Assembly (NCBI GenBank): GCA_002448305.1
Contig: DJWY01000036.1
Span: 1-47,314, forward strand
DNA length: 47,314 bases
Direction of reading: 5' to 3'
From: Selenomonadales bacterium UBA7018
GTDB lineage: Bacteria; Bacillota; Negativicutes; Selenomonadales; Selenomonadaceae
Part shown: positions 31,248 through 39,000 of the stretch, piece after piece
Position numbering within the stretch: the first letter of the stretch is position 1
Layout: every line of letters begins with the position of its first letter
The notes under the pieces: model-generated
What the model was told of the DNA's origin: nothing
The model's database searches: none
What the model saw: the letters and a program-made list of their open reading frames with translations, nothing else
Position numbers and translations under genes: made by a program

Positions 31248-31360
31248 GGGGAGGGTATTTCTATCTTAGGGAAGGTATTTTTAATCCTAGCGCGTGAAGG
31301 ATTTGCTCATTAGCCGACGCTACTTTGAGCCGCCGCCGTGATACCTTCAACGCATTTACT

Positions 31361-31468
31361 TTAGATGAATTTATCGAATGCGTAGATGAATGCTAGACCA
31401 ACTGCCAGCGAGCAGGCGAAAATTCCTGTGCTCACCGCGAGGACACTGTCTTTGAAGTTTTTCTTCAT
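31361..31468 (-). CDS. 35-residue single-pass membrane peptide, copy A
   Basis: ATG 31468 with a strong AAAGGAGG 8-9 bases upstream encodes 35 residues: basic start MKKNFKD, one hydrophobic helix (VLAVSTGIFACSLAVGLAFIYAF), and a short DKFI end. It is clearly paralogous to the peptide encoded at 31512-31625 (shared pattern MKK-F-K, STG-F--SL--GL-F-Y-FDK). It is probably cotranscribed with copy B and ends at the 31211-31247 terminator. It lies in the inner membrane by prediction; function unknown. Confidence 0.7.
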   Translation of the reverse strand: MKKNFKDSVLAVSTGIFACSLAVGLAFIYAFDKFI

Positions 31469-31511
31469 GATTCGTGCCTCCTTTGCTTAAAATTTCTGGT
31501 AAAAAATTTGC

Positions 31512-31625
31512 TTAAAAAACTTTGTCGAAACCATACATGAAAATTAATCCGATAACCAGCGACGCGCTAAACAAGCCCGTGCTGAACGCGAGAATTGCGG
31601 CGTCTTCTTTGAAAAATTTCTTCAT
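31512..31625 (-). CDS. 37-residue single-pass membrane peptide, copy B
   Basis: ATG 31625 with AGGAGG 8 bases upstream encodes 37 residues beginning MKKFFKEDAA, with a membrane helix AFSTGLFSASLVIGLIFMYGF and a DKVF end. The frame is open upstream to 31706, but that crosses the promoter. It is first in a two-peptide unit with its paralog downstream, 43 bases apart. No antisense RNA gene or direct repeat is visible, unlike the two type I loci in this window. Confidence 0.72.
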   Translation of the reverse strand: MKKFFKEDAAILAFSTGLFSASLVIGLIFMYGFDKVF

Positions 31626-31677
31626 GGTGATTGCCTCCTGTCTTAAGTCATCGTTCCAATCCCTTGAAACGGTGCAA

Positions 31678-31706
31678 AGTATAGCAGGAGTAATTTTTTT
31701 TCGCAA
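31678..31706 (-). promoter_or_regulatory. promoter of the two small membrane peptides
   Basis: Minus strand: -35 TTGCGA (31706-31701), 17-base spacer, -10 TATACT (31683-31678); leader of about 45-50 bases. Confidence 0.65.
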
Positions 31707-31738
31707 TGCGCAATCGTTATTGATTCAATTCGTGTTTG

Positions 31739-31781
31739 TTATTGTTCAGTGTCCTTTTGATTGTGTTTACGAACGAAAAAT
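31739..31781 (-). repeat. partial duplication of the 3' end of der
   Basis: This segment matches 31851-31893, the last codons of der, at an offset of 112 bases; the inner 29 bases differ at only two positions. It does not extend into a functional gene. Confidence 0.7.
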
Positions 31782-31796
31782 CCGCTTTGAAAGCGG
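31776..31796 (-). terminator. probable der terminator
   Basis: CCGCTTT (31782-31788) pairs with AAAGCGG (31790-31796); the minus-strand side is followed by ATTTTT. The one-base loop would open in practice. It lies 55 bases after the der stop, on the edge of the duplicated der tail. Confidence 0.5.
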
Positions 31797-31812
31797 CGGA
31801 ACAGTTAGCGCG

Positions 31813-31826
31813 TTGTAACGTTACAA
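31813..31826. promoter_or_regulatory. perfect 14-bp palindrome TTGTAACGTTACAA
   Basis: A perfect inverted repeat just after the der stop codon and about 110 bases upstream of the small-peptide promoter. It has the form of a dimeric repressor site, but no regulator can be assigned. Confidence 0.35.
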
Positions 31827-31850
31827 AACTTTTAGCAAATCATCGCGTTT

Positions 31851-33188
31851 TTATTGCTCATCTTCTTTTTGATTGTGTTTGCGAACGAAAAATTTAAGCG
31901 GCGTGCCTTCAAAGCCGAAACTTTCGCGCAATCGGTTTTCAATGAAACGCAGATAGGAGAAATGCAAAAGTTCCGGCTCGTTGACGAAGATTATAAAGCG
32001 CGGCGGGCAAATTTCCGCTTGCGTCACGAAGAAAATCTTTGCCGACTTGCCCTTTTTGCTCGGCGGCGGATTGACGGCAACCGCATCGCGAATTAATTCG
32101 TTCAAAACGCTCGTTTGAATCCGCATTGACTGTTGCTCGGCGACAAATTTAACAAGTTCCGTCACGCGCTCGACCCTTTGACCCGTCAACGCGCTGATAT
32201 AAACCACCGGCGCATATTGTAGAAAGCCTAAACGCTCGCGAAGTTCATCTGTAAAGCGATTTGTCGACCTGTCATGCTTATTCGGGAAAATATCCCACTT
32301 GTTGACGACGATAACGCAACCTTTGCCGGAATCATGCGCGTAGCCCGCGATTTTTTTATCCTGTTCAGTCACTCCGACCGGTGCTTCAATCAACATCAGC
32401 ACGACATCTGCGCGGTCAATCGCCCTAAGCGAACGAATAACGCTGTATCTTTCGACCGGCTCATCAATTTTCGACTTTTTACGCATTCCCGCCGTGTCTA
32501 TCAGCGTAAATTTCGTTCCGTTCATAAAAAAATGCGTGTCGATTGCGTCGCGCGTCGTTCCAGGTACGTCGCTGACAATTACCCGCTCTTCGCCCAACAT
32601 TTTATTAACTAATGACGATTTCCCGACGTTCGGACGCCCTATAACCGCAATTTTTATCTCGTCGTCGTCTTTAGGCGTATTTTTTTCGTCTTCAGGCAAA
32701 TTTTTTATCACCGCGTCGAGTAAATCGCCCAAATTTAGCGCGTTGCTCGCCGAAATTCCTATCGGCTCGCCTAATCCCAATTTATAAAACTCAAACGCTT
32801 CTTGCTCCAAATTTATTCCGTCAATTTTGTTTACAGCTAAAATTATCGGCTTTTTCGACCCGCGAAGGAATTTTGCTACGTTTTCATCTTCCAAAGTCAC
32901 TCCCGCTCGCCCATCGACTACGAAAATTATCGCGTCAGCCTCTTCAACTGCGATTTTTACTTGAATTTTTATTTCGTTTAGCATTTTATCCGCCGTTTTT
33001 ATCTCAATGCCGCCCGTGTCTATCAATGTGAACTCGCGATTTAGCCACGTCGCGTCCATGTAGATTCTATCGCGCGTCACGCCCGCCATATCGTCAACGA
33101 TTGATAATCTTTTCTTCCCTATCTGATTAAAAAGCGTCGATTTCCCCACGTTCGGGCGTCCAACTATCGCTACTATTGGTTTGCTCAT
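31851..33188 (-). CDS. der: ribosome-biogenesis GTPase Der
   Basis: 445 residues with two tandem GTPase domains and a KH-like C-terminal domain. G1 motifs GRPNVGKS occur at about 9-16 and 184-191; DTGG and DTAG (G3) and NKID and NKWD (G4) are all present. It is needed for maturation of the 50S subunit. ATG 33188 has AAGGAG 8 bases upstream and overlaps nothing; the preceding gene stops one base before it. The upstream DUF512 gene is its usual Firmicute partner. Confidence 0.97.
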   Translation of the reverse strand: MSKPIVAIVGRPNVGKSTLFNQIGKKRLSIVDDMAGVTRDRIYMDATWLNREFTLIDTGGIEIKTADKMLNEIKIQVKIAVEEADAIIFVVDGRAGVTLEDENVAKFLRGSKKPIILAVNKIDGINLEQEAFEFYKLGLGEPIGISASNALNLGDLLDAVIKNLPEDEKNTPKDDDEIKIAVIGRPNVGKSSLVNKMLGEERVIVSDVPGTTRDAIDTHFFMNGTKFTLIDTAGMRKKSKIDEPVERYSVIRSLRAIDRADVVLMLIEAPVGVTEQDKKIAGYAHDSGKGCVIVVNKWDIFPNKHDRSTNRFTDELRERLGFLQYAPVVYISALTGQRVERVTELVKFVAEQQSMRIQTSVLNELIRDAVAVNPPPSKKGKSAKIFFVTQAEICPPRFIIFVNEPELLHFSYLRFIENRLRESFGFEGTPLKFFVRKHNQKEDEQ

Positions 33189-34466
33189 TTAAATTTCTCC
33201 TTCCAAAATTTTTCTGAACTCCGCGCCGTCGTGAACTGGTAAAATTTGCGCGGGAGCAAAAATTTTCCGCATTTCTGCTAGTGAAACGTCGTCTAAAAAG
33301 ATTTCTTCGCCAGATTTTAACGCCGTCGCCGGAATTAATATCAAATCGCGCTCGCCGCCGCCTTTTAACGCCTCGATTATGTCTTTTCCCGTCAAAAGTC
33401 CGGAAACATTCACTTTAGACCCGAAAAATTTATTTTCCACAGGCAAAATCCTAACGTTCGGCGCGTCGACCAATTTTTTTAGCACTTTGCCAAAAGAAGT
33501 TCCGCTTATCACGTCTATTGATAAATTTTCTGCGATTTTTACTTCAAACACGCCGAATTCATCTATAAAATTGCGCGTCATGCCGATTCCGTTTTCTATC
33601 TGCGGAAAATCGTCGTAAAACTCGACCGGCGGCAGATTTTTTTCCGCTAAAAGGTAAAATTCATCGCCCAAATATAAAAATGTCCGTCCAGACTCTGCGC
33701 GGATTTTTTTTTGCCACTTTTCAACCTGCTCAATCACTTTTAACGCCGATTCTTTGTCGAATTGCTCTAAAACGAACTTATCACGGCGATATTTCGTCAC
33801 TCCGACTGGAACTATTGCCAAACTTAGCGCGTGCGGTCGCCGTTTTAAAATTTCCGCGATTGTATAGTCCAATTCCTCGCCGTCATTTAAATTTTTACAT
33901 AAAACTACCTGCGTATGATATTCGACGCCGGCTTTTTCCAGCTCGTCAAGCTGATTTTGTATGTTTTTTCCTAGCGGCGTCCGTAAAATTCGTGCGCGAA
34001 GCTCCGGATTCATAGAATGAACCGAAATAAATAGCGGCGATAGATGATATTTCTTAATTCTGCTGAAATCTTTCGCCGTTAAGTTCGTCAGCGTAATAAA
34101 ATTCCCGAAAAGGAACGATAAGCGGTAATCATCGTCCTTGATATTGAGAGTTTTGCGCATATTCGGGGCAATCATGTCGACAAAACAGAAAACGCAATGA
34201 TTTTTACAGCGTTTAATGCCGTCAAAGACCGCCGATTCAAATTCCGCGCCCAATTCTTCATCAAAATCCTTTTCAAAGGCAATAATTTCCTTTTCGCCGT
34301 CGGAATGTTCGATAAGCAATTCAATTTCCTCTTCTGCGAGCAAAAAACTTAAATCAATGATGTCAAGCGGCGATTTCCCATTGATTTTTAAAATTTTATC
34401 GCCGGAAACGATTTGAAGCTCTTCCGCGAGCGAATTTGGAAAAATTTTAGAGATGATAGCGTCCAA
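33189..34466 (-). CDS. DUF512 protein: PDZ-like plus radical-SAM-like domain
   Basis: 425 residues from TTG 34466. The N-terminal PDZ-like part (AEELQIVSGDKILKINGKSPLDIIDLSFLL) starts right after this codon, as in the family, and GGAGG lies 10 bases upstream; the open frame extends 30 more codons but through the promoter. CKNHCVFCFVDM near 95-106 gives the Cys set of a radical-SAM-like Fe-S site, then DYRLSFLFGNFITLTNL. The family occurs in Clostridia and Negativicutes next to der; its reaction is unknown. It is cotranscribed with der. Confidence 0.88.
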   Translation of the reverse strand: MDAIISKIFPNSLAEELQIVSGDKILKINGKSPLDIIDLSFLLAEEEIELLIEHSDGEKEIIAFEKDFDEELGAEFESAVFDGIKRCKNHCVFCFVDMIAPNMRKTLNIKDDDYRLSFLFGNFITLTNLTAKDFSRIKKYHLSPLFISVHSMNPELRARILRTPLGKNIQNQLDELEKAGVEYHTQVVLCKNLNDGEELDYTIAEILKRRPHALSLAIVPVGVTKYRRDKFVLEQFDKESALKVIEQVEKWQKKIRAESGRTFLYLGDEFYLLAEKNLPPVEFYDDFPQIENGIGMTRNFIDEFGVFEVKIAENLSIDVISGTSFGKVLKKLVDAPNVRILPVENKFFGSKVNVSGLLTGKDIIEALKGGGERDLILIPATALKSGEEIFLDDVSLAEMRKIFAPAQILPVHDGAEFRKILEGEI

Positions 34467-34497
34467 ATTTGAAATGCCTCCAAAAATTTTTTTAAAG

Positions 34498-34526
34498 ATT
34501 ATAGCAAAGGCGCGTAAAAGTTGCAA
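34498..34526 (-). promoter_or_regulatory. promoter of DUF512-der
   Basis: Minus strand: -35 TTGCAA (34526-34521), 17-base spacer, -10 TATAAT (34503-34498). The -35 hexamer is a palindrome and is also the -35 of the dapF promoter. Confidence 0.75.
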
Positions 34527-34549
34527 AGCGCGAAAAAAAGTAGTATACT
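34521..34549 (+). promoter_or_regulatory. promoter of dapF operon
   Basis: Plus strand: -35 TTGCAA (34521-34526), 17-base spacer, -10 TATACT (34544-34549), 26 bases before the dapF start. Confidence 0.78.
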
Positions 34550-34574
34550 GCGCCAATCAAAGGAGGAAAAAACT

Positions 34575-35390
34575 ATGCAGAAGTTTGAAAAATGGCAAGG
34601 TTGCGGAAATGATTTTATAATAATCGACCGCGTGGGCGATAAGATTGAAAGTCCCGAAAAAATTCGTCAGTTGTGCGATAGACACTTCGGAATTGGCGCG
34701 GACGGCGTGATTTATGTTCAAAATTCGACTAAAGCCGCCACGCGCATGAGAATTTTTAACGCGGACGGCACAGAGCCGGAAATGTGCGGCAATGGCATTC
34801 GTTGTTTCGCTCGTTACCTCTTGAGCGGCGATAAATTCTTCTCCGACGACGATTTAACCGTCGAAACCGGCGCGGGCGTCCTTACTGTCAGCATGAAATA
34901 CGATTTAGTTACCGTCGACATGGGCGAACCCATTTTTAACGCCGATAAAATCCCTGTTGACGGCTTCGGCAGTCAAAAATTGGTCGCCGAGCCTATCGAA
35001 GTCGACGGAAAGACTTATAAAATGACTTGCGTAAGCATGGGCAACCCGCATTGCGTTATTTTCGTCGACGATATTAAAAAAATCGATTTGGAACACGTCG
35101 GACCGAAATTTGAGACGCATAAATTCTTCCCGCGTAAGACAAATACCGAATTTGTGCAGGTTATCGGCGAAAATAAGCTTAGAATGCGCGTTTGGGAGCG
35201 CGGAAGCGGAATTACTATGGCTTGCGGCACCGGAGCTTGCGCTACGGCGGTTGCGGCGAATTTAAATGGCTTTGCGGGCAGAAAATCTACCGTTATTCTT
35301 GACGGCGGCGAATTAAATATCTATTGGCGCACAAATAATCATATTTTCATGACCGGAGCCGCCGAAAAAGTATTTTCTGGAGAATTTTAA
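34575..35390 (+). CDS. dapF: diaminopimelate epimerase
   Basis: 271 residues from ATG 34575 (AAGGAGG about 9 bases upstream); the frame is open further upstream into the promoter but lacks a site. It begins with KWQGCGNDFIIID, as the family does. The two catalytic cysteines are visible in EMCGNGIRCFARYL and TMACGTGACATAVAA. It interconverts LL- and meso-diaminopimelate for lysine and peptidoglycan, in keeping with a meso-DAP cell wall. Its stop overlaps the gmk start (TAATG). Confidence 0.95.
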   Translation: MQKFEKWQGCGNDFIIIDRVGDKIESPEKIRQLCDRHFGIGADGVIYVQNSTKAATRMRIFNADGTEPEMCGNGIRCFARYLLSGDKFFSDDDLTVETGAGVLTVSMKYDLVTVDMGEPIFNADKIPVDGFGSQKLVAEPIEVDGKTYKMTCVSMGNPHCVIFVDDIKKIDLEHVGPKFETHKFFPRKTNTEFVQVIGENKLRMRVWERGSGITMACGTGACATAVAANLNGFAGRKSTVILDGGELNIYWRTNNHIFMTGAAEKVFSGEF

Positions 35391-36007
35391 TGCAAAAAGG
35401 TCTATTGATAGTGATTTCTGGCGCGAGCGGCACGGGCAAAGGCACAGTTTGTAAAAAAATCTTGGCTGACTTGCCCGAAGTCGCTTATTCTGTCTCCGCT
35501 ACGACCAGAATTCCGCGTCCAGGCGAAATCGACGGCAAAGATTATTATTTTTTGAGCTTCGCGGAGTTCAGAACGTGGATTTTAGAAGAAAAATTCCTCG
35601 AATACGCCGAAGTTTACGGGAATTTTTACGGAACACCGCTAAATAAAATCGAAGAGCGGCTAAATCGCGGCGAAGATATTCTTTTGGAAATTGACGTGCA
35701 AGGCGCATTGAATGTTAAGCAAAAATGCCCCGAAGGCGTCTATATTTTCCTGCTTCCGCCGAGTTTAGAGGAATTAAAAAGCAGAATTGAAGGTCGCGGC
35801 ACCGAAAATCCCGAAAGTTTAGCTCGCAGATTAAAAAATGCCGTCGCTGAAATAAAAATCGGGCTGAATTATGATTATGTCGTCGTAAATGATACGGTTG
35901 ATAACGCAGTCGAACAAATTAAGGCGATTTTGACCGCCGAACGCTTAAAAGTCGCTCGAAACGCCGAAAAATTCGCCTTTGAAGGGGGTTTTTTGAATGA
36001 AACTTAA
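35390..36007 (+). CDS. gmk: guanylate kinase
   Basis: 205 residues. P-loop SGASGTGKGTVCKKIL near 10-25, then YSVSATTRIPRPGEIDGKDYYF (GMP binding) and LLEIDVQGALNVKQ. It phosphorylates GMP to GDP. Overlaps dapF by one base and rpoZ by 11 bases, so the three genes are translationally linked. Confidence 0.96.
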   Translation: MQKGLLIVISGASGTGKGTVCKKILADLPEVAYSVSATTRIPRPGEIDGKDYYFLSFAEFRTWILEEKFLEYAEVYGNFYGTPLNKIEERLNRGEDILLEIDVQGALNVKQKCPEGVYIFLLPPSLEELKSRIEGRGTENPESLARRLKNAVAEIKIGLNYDYVVVNDTVDNAVEQIKAILTAERLKVARNAEKFAFEGGFLNET

Positions 36008-36218
36008 AGAAGACGTGCTCAGCATGGTAAATCCTTCGACAGATTCAATGTTACAGCAAACGCATAGCCGCTACGCGCTTGTAGTGCTCGCAAGTAAACG
36101 CGCACGCGAACTTTTGAACGGTGCGCCCTGCCGCGTCGAAAATCGCGCAAATAAATTCGTCACAAACGCTATGGAAGAGATTAATGAGGGGAAAATTACC
36201 TACAAGATAAAGGATTAA
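35997..36218 (+). CDS. rpoZ: RNA polymerase omega subunit
   Basis: 73 residues. The omega pattern is clear: MVNPSTDSMLQQTHSRYALVVLASKRARELL, then a variable linker and FVTNAMEEINEGKITYKI. It binds the beta-prime subunit and stabilises core polymerase. Its ATG lies inside the end of gmk with a GGGGG-rich ribosome site. gmk-rpoZ-coaBC is a well-known Firmicute order. Confidence 0.95.
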   Translation: MKLKEDVLSMVNPSTDSMLQQTHSRYALVVLASKRARELLNGAPCRVENRANKFVTNAMEEINEGKITYKIKD

Positions 36219-36221
36219 GCT

Positions 36222-37421
36222 ATGCTTGACAAAAAAAACATTTTAATCGGCGTGACGGGCGGAATTGCGGCTTATAAAGTCGTCGAAGTCGCAAGTTTGC
36301 TCAAAAAATCGGGCGCAAACGTCAAAATTATGATGACAAAGCACGCTACCGAGTTCGTTTCGCCGAGAACTTTTCAAGAAATAACAAATAATGCCGTGTC
36401 CGTCGAAATGTTCGGCGACGCGGCTAATTTTCATGTTGCGCACATTGGATTAGCAAATTTCGCCGATTTAATACTGATTGCGCCCGCAACAGCGAATTTT
36501 TTAGCGAAAATGGCGCACGGAATAGCCGATGATTTGCTTACGACGACAATTTTAGCTTTCGATGGGAAAATTTTAGTCGCGCCGTCAATGAATACCAAAA
36601 TGTATGAAAATCCAGCGACGCAAGCAAATTTATCCGTTTTAAAGGCGCGTGGAGTGCAAATTTTAGAGCCAAACGTCGGAATTTTAGCTTGCGGCACCGT
36701 CGGCAAGGGTAGATTGCCCGAACCAACAGAAATCTGCGCCCAAATCGAGAAATTTTTTGCTCAAGATAAGATTTTAGCCGGAAAAAAAGTTGTAGTGACG
36801 GCGGGCGGCACGATTGAGGCTATTGACCCAGTGCGATATATCGGAAATCGTTCAAGCGGGCGCATGGGCTACGAAATTGCAAAATCTGCCGTAAATGCGG
36901 GCGCGGAAGTCGTTTTAGTCTCCGGAAATAGTAATTTAGAGCCTCCGAACGGCTTAAAAAAGTTTTTCAAGGTCGAATCGGCGTTAGAAATGCGCGAAAA
37001 AGTTCTAAATGAATTTGAAACGGCTGATTGCGTGATAATGTCCGCCGCCGTCGCTGATTATCGCGTAAAAACGCCCGCCGCGCAGAAAATCAAGAAATCC
37101 GCCGAAAATTTAACTCTGGAACTCGTAAAAAACCCCGATATACTAAAAGAACTCGGCGCATTGAAAAAAAATCAAATTTTAGTCGGATTCGCCGCCGAAA
37201 CTCAAAATATTTTGGAATATGCGCGGAAAAAATTGGTCGAAAAGAATTTAAATTTCATAGTTGCTAACGATGTTACCGCTGAAGGCGCAGGATTTGCCGT
37301 TAAAACTAATATTGCGTCGATAATTTGGCGAAATGGCGAGGTCGAAAACTTTTCAAAGATGACTAAGGCGGATTTAGCCGAAAAAATCGTTCTGAGGGTT
37401 TCTATAATACTTAATCAGTAA
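36222..37421 (+). CDS. coaBC: bifunctional phosphopantothenoylcysteine decarboxylase/phosphopantothenate-cysteine ligase
   Basis: 399 residues. The N-terminal CoaC flavoprotein half starts KKNILIGVTGGIAAYKVVEV and contains the PSMNTKMYENPA motif (PxMNxxMW type). The C-terminal CoaB half begins near 188 with VVTAGGTIEAIDPVRYIGNRSSGRMG and has AAVADYR and KNPDIL. It makes 4'-phosphopantetheine precursor steps two and three of CoA synthesis, complementing coaD at 27147. It starts 3 bases after rpoZ. Confidence 0.95.
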   Translation: MLDKKNILIGVTGGIAAYKVVEVASLLKKSGANVKIMMTKHATEFVSPRTFQEITNNAVSVEMFGDAANFHVAHIGLANFADLILIAPATANFLAKMAHGIADDLLTTTILAFDGKILVAPSMNTKMYENPATQANLSVLKARGVQILEPNVGILACGTVGKGRLPEPTEICAQIEKFFAQDKILAGKKVVVTAGGTIEAIDPVRYIGNRSSGRMGYEIAKSAVNAGAEVVLVSGNSNLEPPNGLKKFFKVESALEMREKVLNEFETADCVIMSAAVADYRVKTPAAQKIKKSAENLTLELVKNPDILKELGALKKNQILVGFAAETQNILEYARKKLVEKNLNFIVANDVTAEGAGFAVKTNIASIIWRNGEVENFSKMTKADLAEKIVLRVSIILNQ

Positions 37422-37474
37422 AATTTCAGGAAGATATGTTAGGCTTGCCTCAAATTTTATAGGAGGTGAAGCTT

Positions 37475-38686
37475 ATGTTAGATAAGGCAATAAAATTTTT
37501 CATAACGCTGACGTTCGCGATATTGGGCGGCGTTGCGTTGCATCGAGTAAGCCCATTTCTAATTTCCTACATCAATTTGGAGCTTTTTCAAGTCGATACG
37601 GGCATTTTCCGCCTTACAATCGCAAATTTACTCTGCATTTTGGCGGGCGCGACGCTCGGCGGGCTTGGCGGGTGGTTCATTTCGCCGTATCTAATCGGAA
37701 AACTAAAAACTTTTACTACTTTTGTCGAAAAACAGCTTAGCAAAATGCCAATCAACGACGTAATCGCTGGAGCGGTCGGTTTGGCAATAGGACTTATAAT
37801 CGCGAATTTATTAGGCAGTGCATTTGCGCGAATCCCCGTCGTCGGCGACTATATTCCCATTATTTTTAGCCTCGTGCTCGGTTATTTGGGAATTCGCCTC
37901 ACAATCAAGAAAAGAAAGGAAATTACTGGCAGTTTTGACTTCATAAAGGAAATTATTCGCAATCGCGAGGCGGAAAAGGTTGCTAAAACCGCTAAAGAGC
38001 CTGAAAAAGTCGAAGAAACGCCCACGCCCGAAGAAAATCCGCCCGTTGAACGCGCAAAAGTTAATCTCGTCAAGCTTAAAGAGAATAAAGACAAAAATTA
38101 TAAGCTTTTGGACACCAACGTTATTATCGACGGGCGAATTGCGGATATTTGCAAAACTGGATTCCTTGAGGGCACGCTTTTAATTCCGGTTTTCGTTTTG
38201 GAGGAGTTGCAATACATTGCTGATTCGTCGGACTCGCTTAGAAGGGTTCGCGGGCGTCGCGGGCTTGATGTTCTGCAAAAAATTCGCGAAGACGAATCAA
38301 ATATGGAAGTTGAAATTATGAACGTCGATTTTGAAGACATTCAAGGCGTTGATTCAAAATTGGTGCGTCTCGCGCAGAAATTAGGCGGAAAAATCATCAC
38401 AAACGATTTCAATCTTAACAAAGTCGCTCAACTTCGCGGCGTCGAAGTGCTTAACATTAACGAATTGTCTAACGCCGTTAAACCTGTCGTGATTCCGGGC
38501 GAAACTATGAAAGTTCAGGTCGTCAAGGACGGAAAAGAGCCTGGTCAGGGCGTCGCCTACCTCGACGACGGCACAATGATTGTTATTGAGAACGGTCATA
38601 GATATTTGAGCCGGACAATTTCGGTTGAAGTCACTAGCGCGTTGCAAACTTCCGCCGGCAGAATGATTTTCGCTAAGCCGAGATAA
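37475..38686 (+). CDS. PIN/TRAM-domain membrane protein (YacL type)
   Basis: 403 residues from ATG 37475, 8 bases after AGGAGG; the GTG at 37466 overlaps the ribosome site. Four membrane helices lie in the first 145 residues, followed by a charged P/E/K linker (about 160-205), a PIN ribonuclease domain (YKLLDTNVIIDGRIADI near 211-227 with metal Asp residues, ITNDFNLNKVA near 312) and a C-terminal TRAM domain (GETMKVQVVKDGKEPGQGVAYLDDGT). This is the YacL family conserved in Firmicutes. It may be a membrane-bound RNase or toxin-like nuclease; the target is unknown. Confidence 0.9.
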   Translation: MLDKAIKFFITLTFAILGGVALHRVSPFLISYINLELFQVDTGIFRLTIANLLCILAGATLGGLGGWFISPYLIGKLKTFTTFVEKQLSKMPINDVIAGAVGLAIGLIIANLLGSAFARIPVVGDYIPIIFSLVLGYLGIRLTIKKRKEITGSFDFIKEIIRNREAEKVAKTAKEPEKVEETPTPEENPPVERAKVNLVKLKENKDKNYKLLDTNVIIDGRIADICKTGFLEGTLLIPVFVLEELQYIADSSDSLRRVRGRRGLDVLQKIREDESNMEVEIMNVDFEDIQGVDSKLVRLAQKLGGKIITNDFNLNKVAQLRGVEVLNINELSNAVKPVVIPGETMKVQVVKDGKEPGQGVAYLDDGTMIVIENGHRYLSRTISVEVTSALQTSAGRMIFAKPR

Positions 38687-38727
38687 AATTACATTTAAAT
38701 AGATTTTTCACTTTGCACCGATTTTTT

Positions 38728-38751
38728 GCCCCAAAAATAGGGGCTTTTTTT
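38728..38751 (+). terminator. terminator after the PIN/TRAM gene
   Basis: GCCCC (38728-38732) pairs with GGGGC (38740-38744), followed by seven T. Confidence 0.85.
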
Positions 38752-38795
38752 GTACCCCACAAAAATCCGCGTCACGACGCCATTTTTTAGACCTT

Positions 38796-38930
38796 AAAAT
38801 TATATTTAAACAGAATTTTACTTTCGCGCCCTCAAACAGCACTCAAAACCGTTTTTAACGCCTTAAAACCACTTTCAAACCCTCAAAACCACTTTCAAAC
38901 CGACTTCAAACGCTCAAATCGCCTCGCAAG
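38796..38930. repeat. degenerate tandem repeats of about 20 bp in the gap before prmC
   Basis: Within the 314-base gap between the PIN/TRAM gene and prmC, two adjacent 20-bp units (38861-38880 and 38881-38900) differ at one base, and looser copies of the CTCAAAACC / CTTTCAAAC pattern lie on both sides. The start of the block also resembles 38690-38730. Apart from the terminator at 38728-38751 and a weak -10 (TAAAAT, 38976-38981) I see nothing else in this gap. Confidence 0.7.
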
Positions 38931-39000
38931 CAAAATTTTTTCCTAAATCGCCTTTCAGAGGTCGTTTTTTTTTGCTAAAATCGCTTCGGAGGTGTTCTAA

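Noticed and set aside
38796..38930. Possible CRISPR array in the 20-bp repeats before prmC
   Set aside because: Units are adjacent without spacers, too short and degenerate, and no cas genes are present.
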